Shown piece by piece: positions 16,932-25,813 of a DNA stretch of 64,000 nt; position 1 is the first letter of the stretch, and each line of letters starts with the position of its first letter. The notes below the pieces were generated by a model. The model searched no databases. It saw only the letters and a list, made by a program, of their open reading frames with translations, and had not been told where the DNA came from. Both the position numbers and the translations under genes were made by a program. This DNA is from Microlunatus flavus (GTDB taxonomy: Bacteria > Actinomycetota > Actinomycetes > Propionibacteriales > Propionibacteriaceae). The DNA lies in NCBI RefSeq assembly GCF_900110855.1, contig NZ_FOFA01000005.1, forward strand, positions 248,001 to 312,000, read 5' to 3'.

Positions 16932-19058
16932 ATGGTTTCCCGCGAGCAGGTGCTCTTCGGCGCCGCGTACTACCACGAGTACCAACCCAGCCCGCGGCTG
17001 GAAGCCGACCTCGACCTCATGGTCGCGGCCGGCTTCACCGTGATCCGCGTCGGGGAGTCGGTGTGGTCGACCTGGGAGCCGGAGGACGGGCGCTTCGACC
17101 TCGAGTGGCTGGCCCCGGTGCTGGACGGCGCGCACGCCCGTGGCATCTCCGTCGTCCTCGGCACCCCCACGTACGCGGTGCCGCCGTGGCTCGCGCGGCG
17201 CTACCCCGAGATCGCCGGCGAGCCCGCCAGCGGGCGACGGATGCCGTGGGGCGGGCGGCAGGAGGCCGACTACACGCACCCGGCCTTCCGCTTCCACGCC
17301 GAGCGCGTGGTCCGGGCGATCCTGGGCCGCTACGCCGACCACCCGGCGGTGATCGGCTTCCAGGTCGACAACGAGCCCGGGATCATGCTCTTCCACAACC
17401 ACGGCGTCTTCGAGCGGTTCGTCGACGAGCTGCGCCAGCAGTACGGCACGGTCGAGGCGCTCAACGAGGCGTGGGGACTCGTCTACTGGTCGCACAAGCT
17501 CAGCACCTGGGCCGACCTGTGGCGCCCGGACGGCAACTACCAGCCCCAGTACGACCTCGCCTGGCGGACCTTCCAGGCCCGGCTCACCACCGAGTTCATC
17601 GCCTGGCAGGCGCAGATCGCGCGCGAGTACGCCCGCGACGACCAGTTCGTGACGACCTGCATCGCCTACGAGCGCCCCGGCGTGGACGACGTGAACCTCA
17701 CCCGGGCGCTCGACGTCACCGCGGGCAACCCCTACTACGCGATGCAGGACGCGCTCGCGGTGCCGAGCACCGACCAGCACCCCCAGGGCTGGACGACCGC
17801 CGGGGCCTGGACGCTCTTCCTCAGCGCCGACCGCATGTTCGCGAGCAAGCAGGCGCCCTACCTGGTCACCGAGACCAACGCTGGCGCGATCGGCGGGCCG
17901 GCGACGAACTTCCCCGCCTTCGACGGGCAGTGGCGTCAGGCGGCCTGGGCGTTCGTGGCCCGCGGGGCGGAGATGATCGAGTACTGGCACTGGCACACGA
18001 ACCACTTCGGCACCGAGACCTACTGGATCGGGATCCTGCCGCACGACCAGCAGCCGGGGCGGGTCTACGACGAGCTCAGCCGGCTCGGCGCGGACTTCCG
18101 CGCGGCCGGGCAGCACGTGCTGGGCCTGCGGCCGGACGCGCAGGTCGGCCTGCTCTACTCCGCGCGCTCGAAGTGGGGGCTCGCGTTCCAGGCACCGTTC
18201 AGCCACGTCCCGGGGGTGGCGACGAGCCCCGCCGACCACGACGAGCGCTCGTACCACCGCATCTTCGACGCCTTCTACCGCGGCACCTTCGACGCCGGCA
18301 CGCCCGCGCGGCTCCTGCACGACGTGCAGCTGGTCGACGCCGATGGGCGGACGCTGCAGGAGCCGGCGACGGTGGCGGCCGAGCTGCCCGTGCTGGTCGT
18401 GCCCGCCCTCTACGTGGCCGACGACGCGCTGCTCGACTGGCTGCGGGCGTACGCGGCGGCCGGCGGCCACCTCGTGCTCGGCCCGAGGACGGGCTACGGC
18501 GACGACGAGGGTCGCGCCCGCACGGACGTGAAGCCGGGTCGCCTGGCCGACGCCGCCGGGGTGCGCTACCAGGAGTTCTCCAACCTGCACGCGCCGCTGC
18601 CGGTCACCGCCGAGAGCGATGCGTTCGACCTCTCGCCCGGCGCCGCCGGCCGTGACTGGGTGGACGGCCTGATCGGTGAGGGTGCCAAGGTCGTGCTCGG
18701 CTACGAGCACCCGCACTTCGGGCGCTTCCCGGCCGTCGTCACCCACGACCACGCCCAGGGCCGCATCACGACGGTCGGCACGCTGCCGACCCCGGAGCTG
18801 GCCGCCGACCTGGTGCGCTGGCTCGTGCCGTCGCAGCAGCGGCCGTGGGCCGACCGGCCGGCGTCGACCACCGTGCACTCGGCGACCAACGCGATCGGCG
18901 AGCGGGTGCACGTCGTGCACAACTGGAGCTGGGAGCCGGCCACCGTCGCGCTGCCGACGCCGATGCTCGACCTGCTGGTCGAGGGCTCGACGGAGCGGCT
19001 GGAGTCGTTGCGGCTCGGCCCCTGGGACGTCCGCGTCCTGCGCGAGGCTCTGTCCTAG
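16932..19058 (+). CDS. Beta-galactosidase, glycoside hydrolase family 42
   Basis: A 708-residue GH42 enzyme that hydrolyses terminal beta-galactosyl residues. It has no signal peptide, so it acts on imported oligosaccharide in the cytosol. The TIM barrel starts with FGAAYYHEYQP. The acid/base Glu lies in FQVDNEPG (Glu 148) and the nucleophile in YLVTETNAG (Glu 314). The trimerisation domain (LVVPALYVADDALLDWL) and a C-terminal beta domain follow. An AAAGGC site precedes the ATG. It is the last gene of the LacI-controlled cassette. Confidence 0.95.
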   Translation: MVSREQVLFGAAYYHEYQPSPRLEADLDLMVAAGFTVIRVGESVWSTWEPEDGRFDLEWLAPVLDGAHARGISVVLGTPTYAVPPWLARRYPEIAGEPASGRRMPWGGRQEADYTHPAFRFHAERVVRAILGRYADHPAVIGFQVDNEPGIMLFHNHGVFERFVDELRQQYGTVEALNEAWGLVYWSHKLSTWADLWRPDGNYQPQYDLAWRTFQARLTTEFIAWQAQIAREYARDDQFVTTCIAYERPGVDDVNLTRALDVTAGNPYYAMQDALAVPSTDQHPQGWTTAGAWTLFLSADRMFASKQAPYLVTETNAGAIGGPATNFPAFDGQWRQAAWAFVARGAEMIEYWHWHTNHFGTETYWIGILPHDQQPGRVYDELSRLGADFRAAGQHVLGLRPDAQVGLLYSARSKWGLAFQAPFSHVPGVATSPADHDERSYHRIFDAFYRGTFDAGTPARLLHDVQLVDADGRTLQEPATVAAELPVLVVPALYVADDALLDWLRAYAAAGGHLVLGPRTGYGDDEGRARTDVKPGRLADAAGVRYQEFSNLHAPLPVTAESDAFDLSPGAAGRDWVDGLIGEGAKVVLGYEHPHFGRFPAVVTHDHAQGRITTVGTLPTPELAADLVRWLVPSQQRPWADRPASTTVHSATNAIGERVHVVHNWSWEPATVALPTPMLDLLVEGSTERLESLRLGPWDVRVLREALS

Positions 19059-19342
19059 GTCCTCGCTCCGCTCGGACGCAGCCGGCGCTCTGGTCCGACG
19101 CCTTCCTCCCTCCCTCGGACGCCGGAGGTCCTGATGCCTGCCGCATCCACCGCGGCGGCGTCCTCCTCCGGTCGTCCAGGCGCCGGCGCGCCGGCAGGCG
19201 GTGGTCGGGAGGTCGCCCGACAACGCGCCGGGGCGAAACAGAGATGCGCACCACACGTTTGTCAGAACCGAACAATCGGATGTCCGAAGATTCGTGGTGT
19301 CCCTGCGCGACTTCGCGGGCAAGGTCACGAAAGAGTAAAGGG
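19059..19342 (+). promoter_or_regulatory. Intergenic region upstream of the fatty-acid synthase operon
   Basis: This 284-bp non-coding stretch must hold the fabD promoter and the FasR target. The segment 19255-19300 is AT-richer than its surroundings and contains TTGTCA at 19259-19264, a -35 candidate without a convincing -10 partner. No confident operator can be drawn. Confidence 0.4.
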
Positions 19343-20563
19343 GTGCTGGCAGTCGTCGCGCCCGGTCAGGGCGCTCAGTCCCCGGGCTTCCTGGGTCCCT
19401 GGGTCAAAGAGTCCTCCTTCTCCGACCGGCTGACCTGGTTCAGCGCCGTCAGCGGCCTCGACCTCGAGCACTACGGCGTCCACGCCGACGCCGAGACGAT
19501 CCGGGACACCGCGGTCGCGCAGCCGCTGCTCGTCGCCGCGGGGCTGCTGGCGGCCCTCGAGCTCTTCCCGCACCCCGCCGACGCCTACCCCCTGGTCGGC
19601 GTCGCCGCGGGCCACTCGGTCGGCGAGGTCACCGCTGCGGCAGGCGTGGGCGTCTTCTCCGCCGAGTCGGCGATGGTCTTCGTGCGCGAGCGCGGCCGGG
19701 CCATGGCCGCGGCGAGCGCCGCGCGGCCGACGTCGATGACCGCGGTCGTCGGTGGGCAGCCGGAGGAGGTCCTCGCCGCGCTCGAGGCCCAGGGCCTTAC
19801 CGCCGCCAACCACAACGGGACCGGGCAGGTCGTCGCCGCCGGCACCGTCGAGCAGCTCGCGGCGTTCGCCGAGCACCCACCGGCGCGGGCGCGGCTCGTG
19901 CCGCTGAGCGTCGCCGGCGCCTTCCACACGGTGCACATGGAGCCCGCCGTGGAGCGCCTCGGGCAGCTCTCGCGGGCCATCTCCACGCACGACCCCCGCA
20001 CCCGCCTCTTGTCGAACCTCGACGGACAGGTCGTCCACGACGGCCGCGACGTGCTGCGCCGGCTGGTCGGCCAGGTGGCCTCCCCGGTGCGCTGGGACCT
20101 GTGCATGGCGGCCATGGCCGACCTCGGCGTGACGGGCCTGCTCGAGCTGCCGCCGTCGGGCACCCTCACCGGGATCGCCAAGCGCAACCTCAAGGGTGTC
20201 GAGCTCTTCTCGCTGAACACCCCCGACCAGGTCGGCGACGCCATGGAGTTCATCACCAAGCACGGCGGGCAGCCCGCGTCGTCCACCCCGATCACCGCCA
20301 ACCCGACGTGGCGCCTCGTCGTCTCGCCGGGCAAGGGCCTGTTCAGCCGTACGGAGGACGTCGAGGCCGGGACGCTGCTGCCCGCCGACAGCACCGTCGG
20401 CCTCGTCCGGAACCGCCGCGACGAGATCCCCGCGAGCGCCCCGTACGGCGGCATCGTCGTGGAGTGGCTCGTCGAGGACGGCGACCCGGTCTCCCCCGGC
20501 CAGCCCCTGCTCCGCCTGCACCCGACCGTCGAGTCGGCCGACGCCACCGAGGTGACCCGCTGA
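19343..20563 (+). CDS. fabD: Malonyl-CoA:ACP transacylase with lipoyl-like C-terminal extension
   Basis: Transfers malonate from CoA to the acyl carrier protein, the entry step of type II fatty-acid synthesis. It is 406 residues from a GTG start. The N-terminal VAPGQGAQ, the nucleophile motif GHSVGE (Ser 92), the catalytic His in AFHTVHM (His 195) and the LELPPSGTLTGIAKR region form a complete enzyme within the first ~300 residues. The remaining ~95 residues are additional to the usual ~310-residue FabD. They contain APYGGIVVEWLVEDGDPVSPGQPLL, resembling a biotinyl/lipoyl hammerhead but with no modifiable lysine at the turn. The stop codon overlaps fabH by one base. Confidence 0.94.
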   Translation: MLAVVAPGQGAQSPGFLGPWVKESSFSDRLTWFSAVSGLDLEHYGVHADAETIRDTAVAQPLLVAAGLLAALELFPHPADAYPLVGVAAGHSVGEVTAAAGVGVFSAESAMVFVRERGRAMAAASAARPTSMTAVVGGQPEEVLAALEAQGLTAANHNGTGQVVAAGTVEQLAAFAEHPPARARLVPLSVAGAFHTVHMEPAVERLGQLSRAISTHDPRTRLLSNLDGQVVHDGRDVLRRLVGQVASPVRWDLCMAAMADLGVTGLLELPPSGTLTGIAKRNLKGVELFSLNTPDQVGDAMEFITKHGGQPASSTPITANPTWRLVVSPGKGLFSRTEDVEAGTLLPADSTVGLVRNRRDEIPASAPYGGIVVEWLVEDGDPVSPGQPLLRLHPTVESADATEVTR

Positions 20564-21627
20564 TGGCTCTTCGCACCTCCTCCGGAGCGCAGTACGCCCG
20601 CCTGATGGGCGTCGGCGGCTACCGCCCGCGCCGCGTCGTCGACAACGCCGAGATCGTCACCTACATCGACTCCTCCGACGAGTGGATCCGTACGCGCTCG
20701 GGCATCACGGAGCGCCGCTGGGCCTCGCCCGACGAGACGATCCAGATGATGTCGGTGGCCGCCGCCCGCAAGGCGATCGAGCGGGCGGGGATCGAGCCGG
20801 GCCAGGTCGACACCGTCATCGTCTCGACGGTCACCCACCTGATCCAGACGCCGGCGATCGCCACGACGATCGCGACCGAGCTGGGCGCGCAGGGCGCCGC
20901 CGCCTTCGACATCAACGCCGCGTGCGCCGGCTTCTGCTACATGGTCGCCATGGCCGACGCTCTCGTGCGCGCGGGCTCGTCGAAGTACGTGGTCGTCATC
21001 GGCGTCGAGCGGCTGACCGACCTGACCGACATCCACGACCGGTCGACGGCGTTCATCTTCGCCGACGGCGCCGGCGCGGCCGTGATCGGCCCGAGCGACG
21101 TCCCGGCCATCGGCCCGGTCGTCTGGGGCTCCGACGGCGAGCAGGCCGACCTGATCACGCAGACCGAGCCGTGGGACACCGCGATCCCCCGCCACGAGCG
21201 CGGCGGCCCGGACCCGGTGGCGCAGGCGGCCGCGGTCGCCGACGACCCCGAGGGTTCTGCGGCCGCCACCTGGCCTGTCCTGCGGATGAACGGCAACCCC
21301 GTCTTCAAGTGGGCCTCGTACGCGATGGCCAAGACGGCCGCCGAGGCGATGGACGCCGCGGGGATCACGCCCGAGGAGCTCGAGGTCTTCGTGCCCCACC
21401 AGGCGAACAACCGGATCACCGACGCGATGTTCCGCGCGCTCAAGCTGCCCGAGGGCGTCGTCATCGCCCGCGACATCGTCCACCACGGCAACACCTCCGC
21501 CGCCTCGATCCCCCTGGCCATCGAGACCCTGCTCGAGTCCGGCGAGGCGAGGTCCGGCCAGACGGCGCTGACGATCGGCTTCGGCGCCGGCCTCGTCTAC
21601 GCCGGTCAGGTCATCACGCTGCCCTGA
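20563..21627 (+). CDS. fabH: Beta-ketoacyl-ACP synthase III
   Basis: A 354-residue enzyme that condenses acyl-CoA with malonyl-ACP to start each fatty-acid chain. The catalytic triad is visible: Cys 121 in NAACAGFCY, His in VFVPHQANNRI and Asn in HHGNTSAASIP. IRTRSGITERRW near residue 44 is typical. The ATG overlaps the fabD stop (TGATG), so translation is coupled. In actinobacteria FabH often accepts branched short-chain CoA starters, but the sequence alone does not show specificity. Confidence 0.96.
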   Translation: MALRTSSGAQYARLMGVGGYRPRRVVDNAEIVTYIDSSDEWIRTRSGITERRWASPDETIQMMSVAAARKAIERAGIEPGQVDTVIVSTVTHLIQTPAIATTIATELGAQGAAAFDINAACAGFCYMVAMADALVRAGSSKYVVVIGVERLTDLTDIHDRSTAFIFADGAGAAVIGPSDVPAIGPVVWGSDGEQADLITQTEPWDTAIPRHERGGPDPVAQAAAVADDPEGSAAATWPVLRMNGNPVFKWASYAMAKTAAEAMDAAGITPEELEVFVPHQANNRITDAMFRALKLPEGVVIARDIVHHGNTSAASIPLAIETLLESGEARSGQTALTIGFGAGLVYAGQVITLP

Positions 21628-21694
21628 CCTCCCGGTCCGGCGCAGCACCCCCTGGTTCACCCGCACCACCCGACAAGAAGGAGCCCTCAGCCCG

Positions 21695-21940
21695 ATGCCC
21701 ACCACCGAAGAAGTCCGTTCCGACCTGGCCGAGATCGTCAACGAGGTCGCCGGCGTGCCGGTCGACGACGTGCAGCTCGACAAGTCCTTCACCGAGGACC
21801 TGGACGTGGACTCGCTGTCGATGGTCGAGATCATCTACGCCGCCGAGGAGAAGTTCGGCGTCTCGATCCCGGACGAGGAGTCCAAGAACCTCAAGACCGT
21901 GGGCGACGCCGTCGCCTACATCGAGCGCGCGGCTTCCTGA
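21695..21940 (+). CDS. acpP: Acyl carrier protein
   Basis: An 81-residue acidic four-helix carrier. Ser 40 in the DVDSLSMVE motif is the 4'-phosphopantetheine attachment site. The helix II region (MVEIIYAAEEKFGVSIPDEE) and the end of the domain (TVGDAVAYIE) are canonical. An AAGGAG ribosome-binding site lies upstream. It carries growing chains between FabH and FabF, which flank it. Confidence 0.97.
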   Translation: MPTTEEVRSDLAEIVNEVAGVPVDDVQLDKSFTEDLDVDSLSMVEIIYAAEEKFGVSIPDEESKNLKTVGDAVAYIERAAS

Positions 21941-22037
21941 CGCAGCGCCGGCCCGGGACCGCACGGTTCCGGGCCGGCAGCGCACCCCGAGCCGTACGCG
22001 CTCGACCGACCTCCCGCAGACCCGAGGAGCACCTGTC

Positions 22038-23303
22038 ATGTCCCGCACCCGTGTCGTCGTCACCGGCATCGGCGCCACCACCCCGCTCGGCGGCACCGCG
22101 CCCGAGACGTGGGCCGCGCTGCTCGAGGGCCGCTCGGGCGTACGCCCCACCCCGGACTCCTTCCCCGACGACCTCGCGACCAAGATCGCGGCGCCCGTGG
22201 CCGTCGACCCGTCGGAGGTGCTCGAGCGCGTGGAGGCCCGGCGCCTCGACCGCTGCGCCCAGCTCGGGGTCGTCGCGGCGATGGAGGCCTGGGCGGACGC
22301 CGGCTTCGGCCTCAAGGACGACAACCCCGTCGAGCGCGAGCGGCTCGCGGTCGCCGTCGGCACCGGCATCGGCGGCCTGCACACGCTGCTCGGGCAGTGG
22401 GACATCCAGAAGGAGAAAGGCGCCCGGCGGGTCAGCCCGCTCGCGATCCCGATGCTGATGGCGAACGCCACCGCGGCCAACATCGGGCTCCGCCTCGGCG
22501 CCCAGGCACCGGTGAGCACGGCGGTCTCGGCCTGCGCGTCCAGCAACGAGTCGATCGCGCAGGGCCTGGACATCCTCCGGCTCGGGCGCGCCGACGTGGC
22601 GCTCGTCGGCGGCGCCGAGGCGTGCATCCACCCGATGCCGATGGCCTCGTTCTCGCAGATGCAGGCGATGAGCCGGCGCAACGACGAGCCGCAGCGGGCT
22701 TCACGCCCCTGGGACGTCGACCGCGACGGCTTCGTGCTCGGCGAGGGCGCGGCGATGCTGGTCATCGAGACCCTGGAGCACGCACAGGCCCGCGGGGCCC
22801 GCATCTACGGCGAGCTCGCCGGCGCCGGCATCACCGCCGACGCGCACGACATGGTCCAGCCGAACCCGGCCGGCGACACCCAGGCCCGCGCCATCACGTA
22901 CGCGCTGCGCGAGGCCGGGCTGTCCGCCGCCGACGTCGCGCACGTCAACGCCCACGCCACGTCGACCCCGACCGGCGACATGACCGAGATCAGCTCGATC
23001 CACCAGGCGCTCGGCGCCGGCACCGAGGCCATCGTCACCGGCACCAAGTCCATGACCGGCCACCTGCTCGGCGGGGCGGGCGCGCTGGAGACCATGGCGA
23101 CGCTGCTCGCGCTCCACCACCGCCAGGTCCCGCCGACCATCAACCTCGACAACCCCGAGCCCGAGCTCGACGTCGACGTCGCCACCAAGGTCCGCGACCT
23201 GCCCTCGGGCGACCTGGCCGCGATCAACAACTCCTTCGGGTTCGGTGGCCACAACGTGGCGGTCGCCCTCACCAACGCGTACGCCAACCGCCAGGAGGTC
23301 TGA
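22038..23303 (+). CDS. fabF: Beta-ketoacyl-ACP synthase II
   Basis: A 421-residue elongating condensing enzyme. Cys 166 (STAVSACASSNES) is the nucleophile, with the two catalytic histidines in VNAHATSTPTGD and GTKSMTGHLLGGAG and the C-terminal NNSFGFGGHN loop. GAGGAG precedes the ATG. The last codons overlap the next gene (TGATG), tying chain elongation to the carboxylase subunit that makes the malonyl-CoA substrate. Confidence 0.96.
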   Translation: MSRTRVVVTGIGATTPLGGTAPETWAALLEGRSGVRPTPDSFPDDLATKIAAPVAVDPSEVLERVEARRLDRCAQLGVVAAMEAWADAGFGLKDDNPVERERLAVAVGTGIGGLHTLLGQWDIQKEKGARRVSPLAIPMLMANATAANIGLRLGAQAPVSTAVSACASSNESIAQGLDILRLGRADVALVGGAEACIHPMPMASFSQMQAMSRRNDEPQRASRPWDVDRDGFVLGEGAAMLVIETLEHAQARGARIYGELAGAGITADAHDMVQPNPAGDTQARAITYALREAGLSAADVAHVNAHATSTPTGDMTEISSIHQALGAGTEAIVTGTKSMTGHLLGGAGALETMATLLALHHRQVPPTINLDNPEPELDVDVATKVRDLPSGDLAAINNSFGFGGHNVAVALTNAYANRQEV

Positions 23304-24748
23304 TGACCACCACCGCCCCGCCGCCCGCCGCTGCTCCCGCCGCGCCGAAGAAGGAGAAGCTCCCCCGCGAGCTCGACCCCCGCAACCCGAACCACCGGCT
23401 GGCCGCGCTGCTGGACGAGGGGTCGGTGGAGCTGATCACGCCCGACGACGACTCGGGCATGCTCGCCGCCGTCGGCACCGTCAACGGCTCGCGCGTGGTC
23501 GCCTTCTGCTCCGACGCCACCGTCATGGGCGGCGCCATGGGCATGCAGGGCTGCGACGTGGTCGTGCAGGCGTACGAGCGGGCGATGCGCGACCGCGTGC
23601 CGATCATGGGCATCTGGCACTCCGGCGGTGCGCGCCTGGCCGAGGGCGTGCTGTCGCTGCACGCGGTCGGGCGCATCTTCCACGCGATGACACAGGCCTC
23701 CGGCAAGATCCCGCAGATCTCGATCGTGCTCGGCTTCGCCGCCGGCGGTGCCGCGTACGGGCCCGCCCTCACCGACCTCGTGATCCTCGCCCCCGAGGGC
23801 CGCATCTTCGTGACCGGGCCGGACGTCGTGCGTTCGGTGACCGGCGAGGACGTCGACATGCTCCGCCTCGGCGGGCCGGACACGCACGGGCGCCGTTCCG
23901 GCGTCGTGCACCTGGTCGCCGAGGACGAGGCGGACGCGCTGGCCCAGGGCCGTGCGCTCACCACGCTGCTGGCCGACCAGGGCACCACCGCCGCGGAGGT
24001 CGTCGACACCGACCTCGCCGCGCTGCTGCCCGAGTCGCCCAAGCGCGCCTACGACGTCCACCCGCTCATCAACGGCGTGCTCGACGAGGGTTCGAGCGTC
24101 GAGCTGCACGCCCGCTGGGCCCCGAACGTCACCATCGCGCTCGGCCGCCTCGGCGGCCGCACCGTCGGCGTCGTCGCCAACAACCCGCTGCGCCTCGGCG
24201 GCTGCCTCGACTCGCTCAGCGCGGAGAAGGCGGCGCGGTTCGTGCGGATGTGCGACACCTTCGGGGTGCCGCTGGTCGTGCTCGTCGACGTCCCCGGCTA
24301 CCTCCCCGGCGTCGGCCAGGAGTGGGACGGCGTCGTGCGCCGCGGCGCCAAGCTGCTGCACGCGTTCGCCGAGGCGACGGTTCCGCGCGTCACGCTCGTC
24401 ACCCGCAAGGCGTACGGCGGCGCCTACATCGCCATGAACGCCCGCTCGCTCGGCGCCACCAAGGTGTTCGCCTGGCCGGGCGCCGAGGTCGCCGTCATGG
24501 GCCCGGTCGCCGCCGTGCGCATCCTGCACCGGCGCAAGCTCGCCGCCGTGGCCGACGACGTCCGCCCGCAGCTCGAGGCCGAGCTGGCCGCCGAGCACGA
24601 GCGCATCGCCGGCGGGGTCGAGAAGGCCGTGGAGATCGGCGTGGTCGACGAGATCGTCACGCCGCAGGTCACCCGCTCCGCGCTCGCCACCGCCATCCGC
24701 GACGCCGACACGGGTACGCGGGGGGACCACACGAACATCCCGCTCTAG
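23303..24748 (+). CDS. Biotin-dependent acyl-CoA carboxylase beta subunit (carboxyltransferase)
   Basis: A 481-residue carboxyltransferase of the AccD/PccB type, which moves carboxybiotin CO2 to acetyl- or propionyl-CoA. The two oxyanion regions are seen: HSGGARLAEG with GFAAGGAAYGPALTD in the N-terminal half (residues ~110-160), and VDVPGYLPGVGQE with RKAYGGAYIAMN in the C-terminal half (~330-380). The N-terminal ~15 residues are Ala/Pro-rich. It is the last gene of the fatty-acid synthase operon, translationally coupled to fabF and followed by a strong terminator. This suggests it supplies malonyl-CoA, but acyl preference cannot be read from sequence alone. Confidence 0.93.
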   Translation: MTTTAPPPAAAPAAPKKEKLPRELDPRNPNHRLAALLDEGSVELITPDDDSGMLAAVGTVNGSRVVAFCSDATVMGGAMGMQGCDVVVQAYERAMRDRVPIMGIWHSGGARLAEGVLSLHAVGRIFHAMTQASGKIPQISIVLGFAAGGAAYGPALTDLVILAPEGRIFVTGPDVVRSVTGEDVDMLRLGGPDTHGRRSGVVHLVAEDEADALAQGRALTTLLADQGTTAAEVVDTDLAALLPESPKRAYDVHPLINGVLDEGSSVELHARWAPNVTIALGRLGGRTVGVVANNPLRLGGCLDSLSAEKAARFVRMCDTFGVPLVVLVDVPGYLPGVGQEWDGVVRRGAKLLHAFAEATVPRVTLVTRKAYGGAYIAMNARSLGATKVFAWPGAEVAVMGPVAAVRILHRRKLAAVADDVRPQLEAELAAEHERIAGGVEKAVEIGVVDEIVTPQVTRSALATAIRDADTGTRGDHTNIPL

Positions 24749-24760
24749 CGCGGAACGGAA

Positions 24761-24789
24761 CGCCCCCTGAGCCTCTCAGGGGGCGTTTC
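24761..24789 (+). terminator. Rho-independent terminator of the fatty-acid synthase operon
   Basis: A perfect 11-bp stem (CGCCCCCTGAG/CTCAGGGGGCG) with a CCT loop and a following TTT lies 12 bases after the stop codon. The next gene is convergent, so it may stop transcription from both sides. Confidence 0.85.
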
Positions 24790-24795
24790 GCGCGT

Positions 24796-25713
24796 TCAGC
24801 CCTCGATCCGCTCCTGGGCGTGCGCCGGGAGGGCCGCCTGGTCCACCGGCTCGCAGGCCGGGAGGTCGGCGCCCGGCCAGCCCGGGGCCTGCTCGGCACC
24901 GACGGTGCGCAGCAGGTCGAACCGCGAGGCGTCGGCGCTGCCGGGGACGGCGGTGTACGCGACGATGCGCAGGTCGGTCCCGGCCGCGGTGAACACGTCG
25001 CAGTCGAGGGTGATCGGACCGACCACGGGGTGCACGAACGTCTTCGGCTCCGAGCGGTGCTCGACGATCCGCGCCTCCGCCCACAGCGAGGCGAAGACCG
25101 GGCTCACCCGGTGCAGCTCCTCGACCAGCCCGGTCACGCCCGGGTCGTCGGGGTAGCGGATCGCGGCGCGCCTCAGGTCGGACACCAGCGCGCACTCGAA
25201 ACGCCGTTCGTCGGCCTCGCCGCGCAGCACCCGCACCCCGCTGCGCGTGAACTGCAGCAGGACGAGGTTGCGGCCCGGGTCGATGGGTCCGAGGAGCGCC
25301 GACCAGGCGTCGTTCGCGGTGAGCAGCGTCCACGTGGCCGTGTAGACGCCGATCGCGACGTCGGGCAGCCGCGCGAGGAGGCGCTGGACGCTGCCGGGGA
25401 TGTGGGTCGGCACGAGCCCGGCCGACGGCGCGGCGAGCCCGGCCGCCGCGTACAGCTGGTCGCGCTCGGGGTCGGAGAGCTGCAGCACGCGGGCCAGCGA
25501 GGCGACGACCTGGGCCGACGGACGCTCCGCGCGGCCCTGCTCCAGGCGGACGAGGTAGTCGACCGACAGCCCGGCGAGCAGCGCCACCTCCTCGCGCCGG
25601 AGGCCGGGCGTACGCCGCTGGCCCACGGGGAAGCCGACCGCAGCCGGCGCGAGCCGGTCGCGCCACGCGCGGATCAGGCCGGCGAGGTCGCCGCGGTCGG
25701 GAGGCGTCGTCAC
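24796..25713 (-). CDS. XRE/MmyB-type transcriptional regulator
   Basis: A 305-residue regulator of the actinobacterial MmyB type: an N-terminal helix-turn-helix of the Xre class (RRTPGLRREEVALLAGLSVDYL near residues 33-54, then LEQGRAERPSAQVV) plus an MmyB-like ligand-binding domain (TATWTLLTANDAWSALLG, then FVHPVVGPITLDCDVF). It starts at GTG and is divergent from an SDR gene across 100 bp. MmyB regulators usually control such a neighbouring oxidoreductase gene. No operator is evident. Confidence 0.92.
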   Translation of the reverse strand: MTTPPDRGDLAGLIRAWRDRLAPAAVGFPVGQRRTPGLRREEVALLAGLSVDYLVRLEQGRAERPSAQVVASLARVLQLSDPERDQLYAAAGLAAPSAGLVPTHIPGSVQRLLARLPDVAIGVYTATWTLLTANDAWSALLGPIDPGRNLVLLQFTRSGVRVLRGEADERRFECALVSDLRRAAIRYPDDPGVTGLVEELHRVSPVFASLWAEARIVEHRSEPKTFVHPVVGPITLDCDVFTAAGTDLRIVAYTAVPGSADASRFDLLRTVGAEQAPGWPGADLPACEPVDQAALPAHAQERIEG

Positions 25714-25813
25714 CCCTCCAGTGTGCGGCGCGGGTGGCGGACCGGGTGGTACTGCCGTTCCCAGGGAAGACGCTCCTACCCGGACCCGTCGTTCCGCTGG
25801 CACCGTCGAGGAC

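Noticed and set aside
15912-19328. A 1,138-residue minus-strand open frame over permease 2 and the GH42 gene
   Set aside because: Composition is low-complexity Arg/Gly/Val, there are no domains, and both plus-strand genes beneath are complete with catalytic residues.
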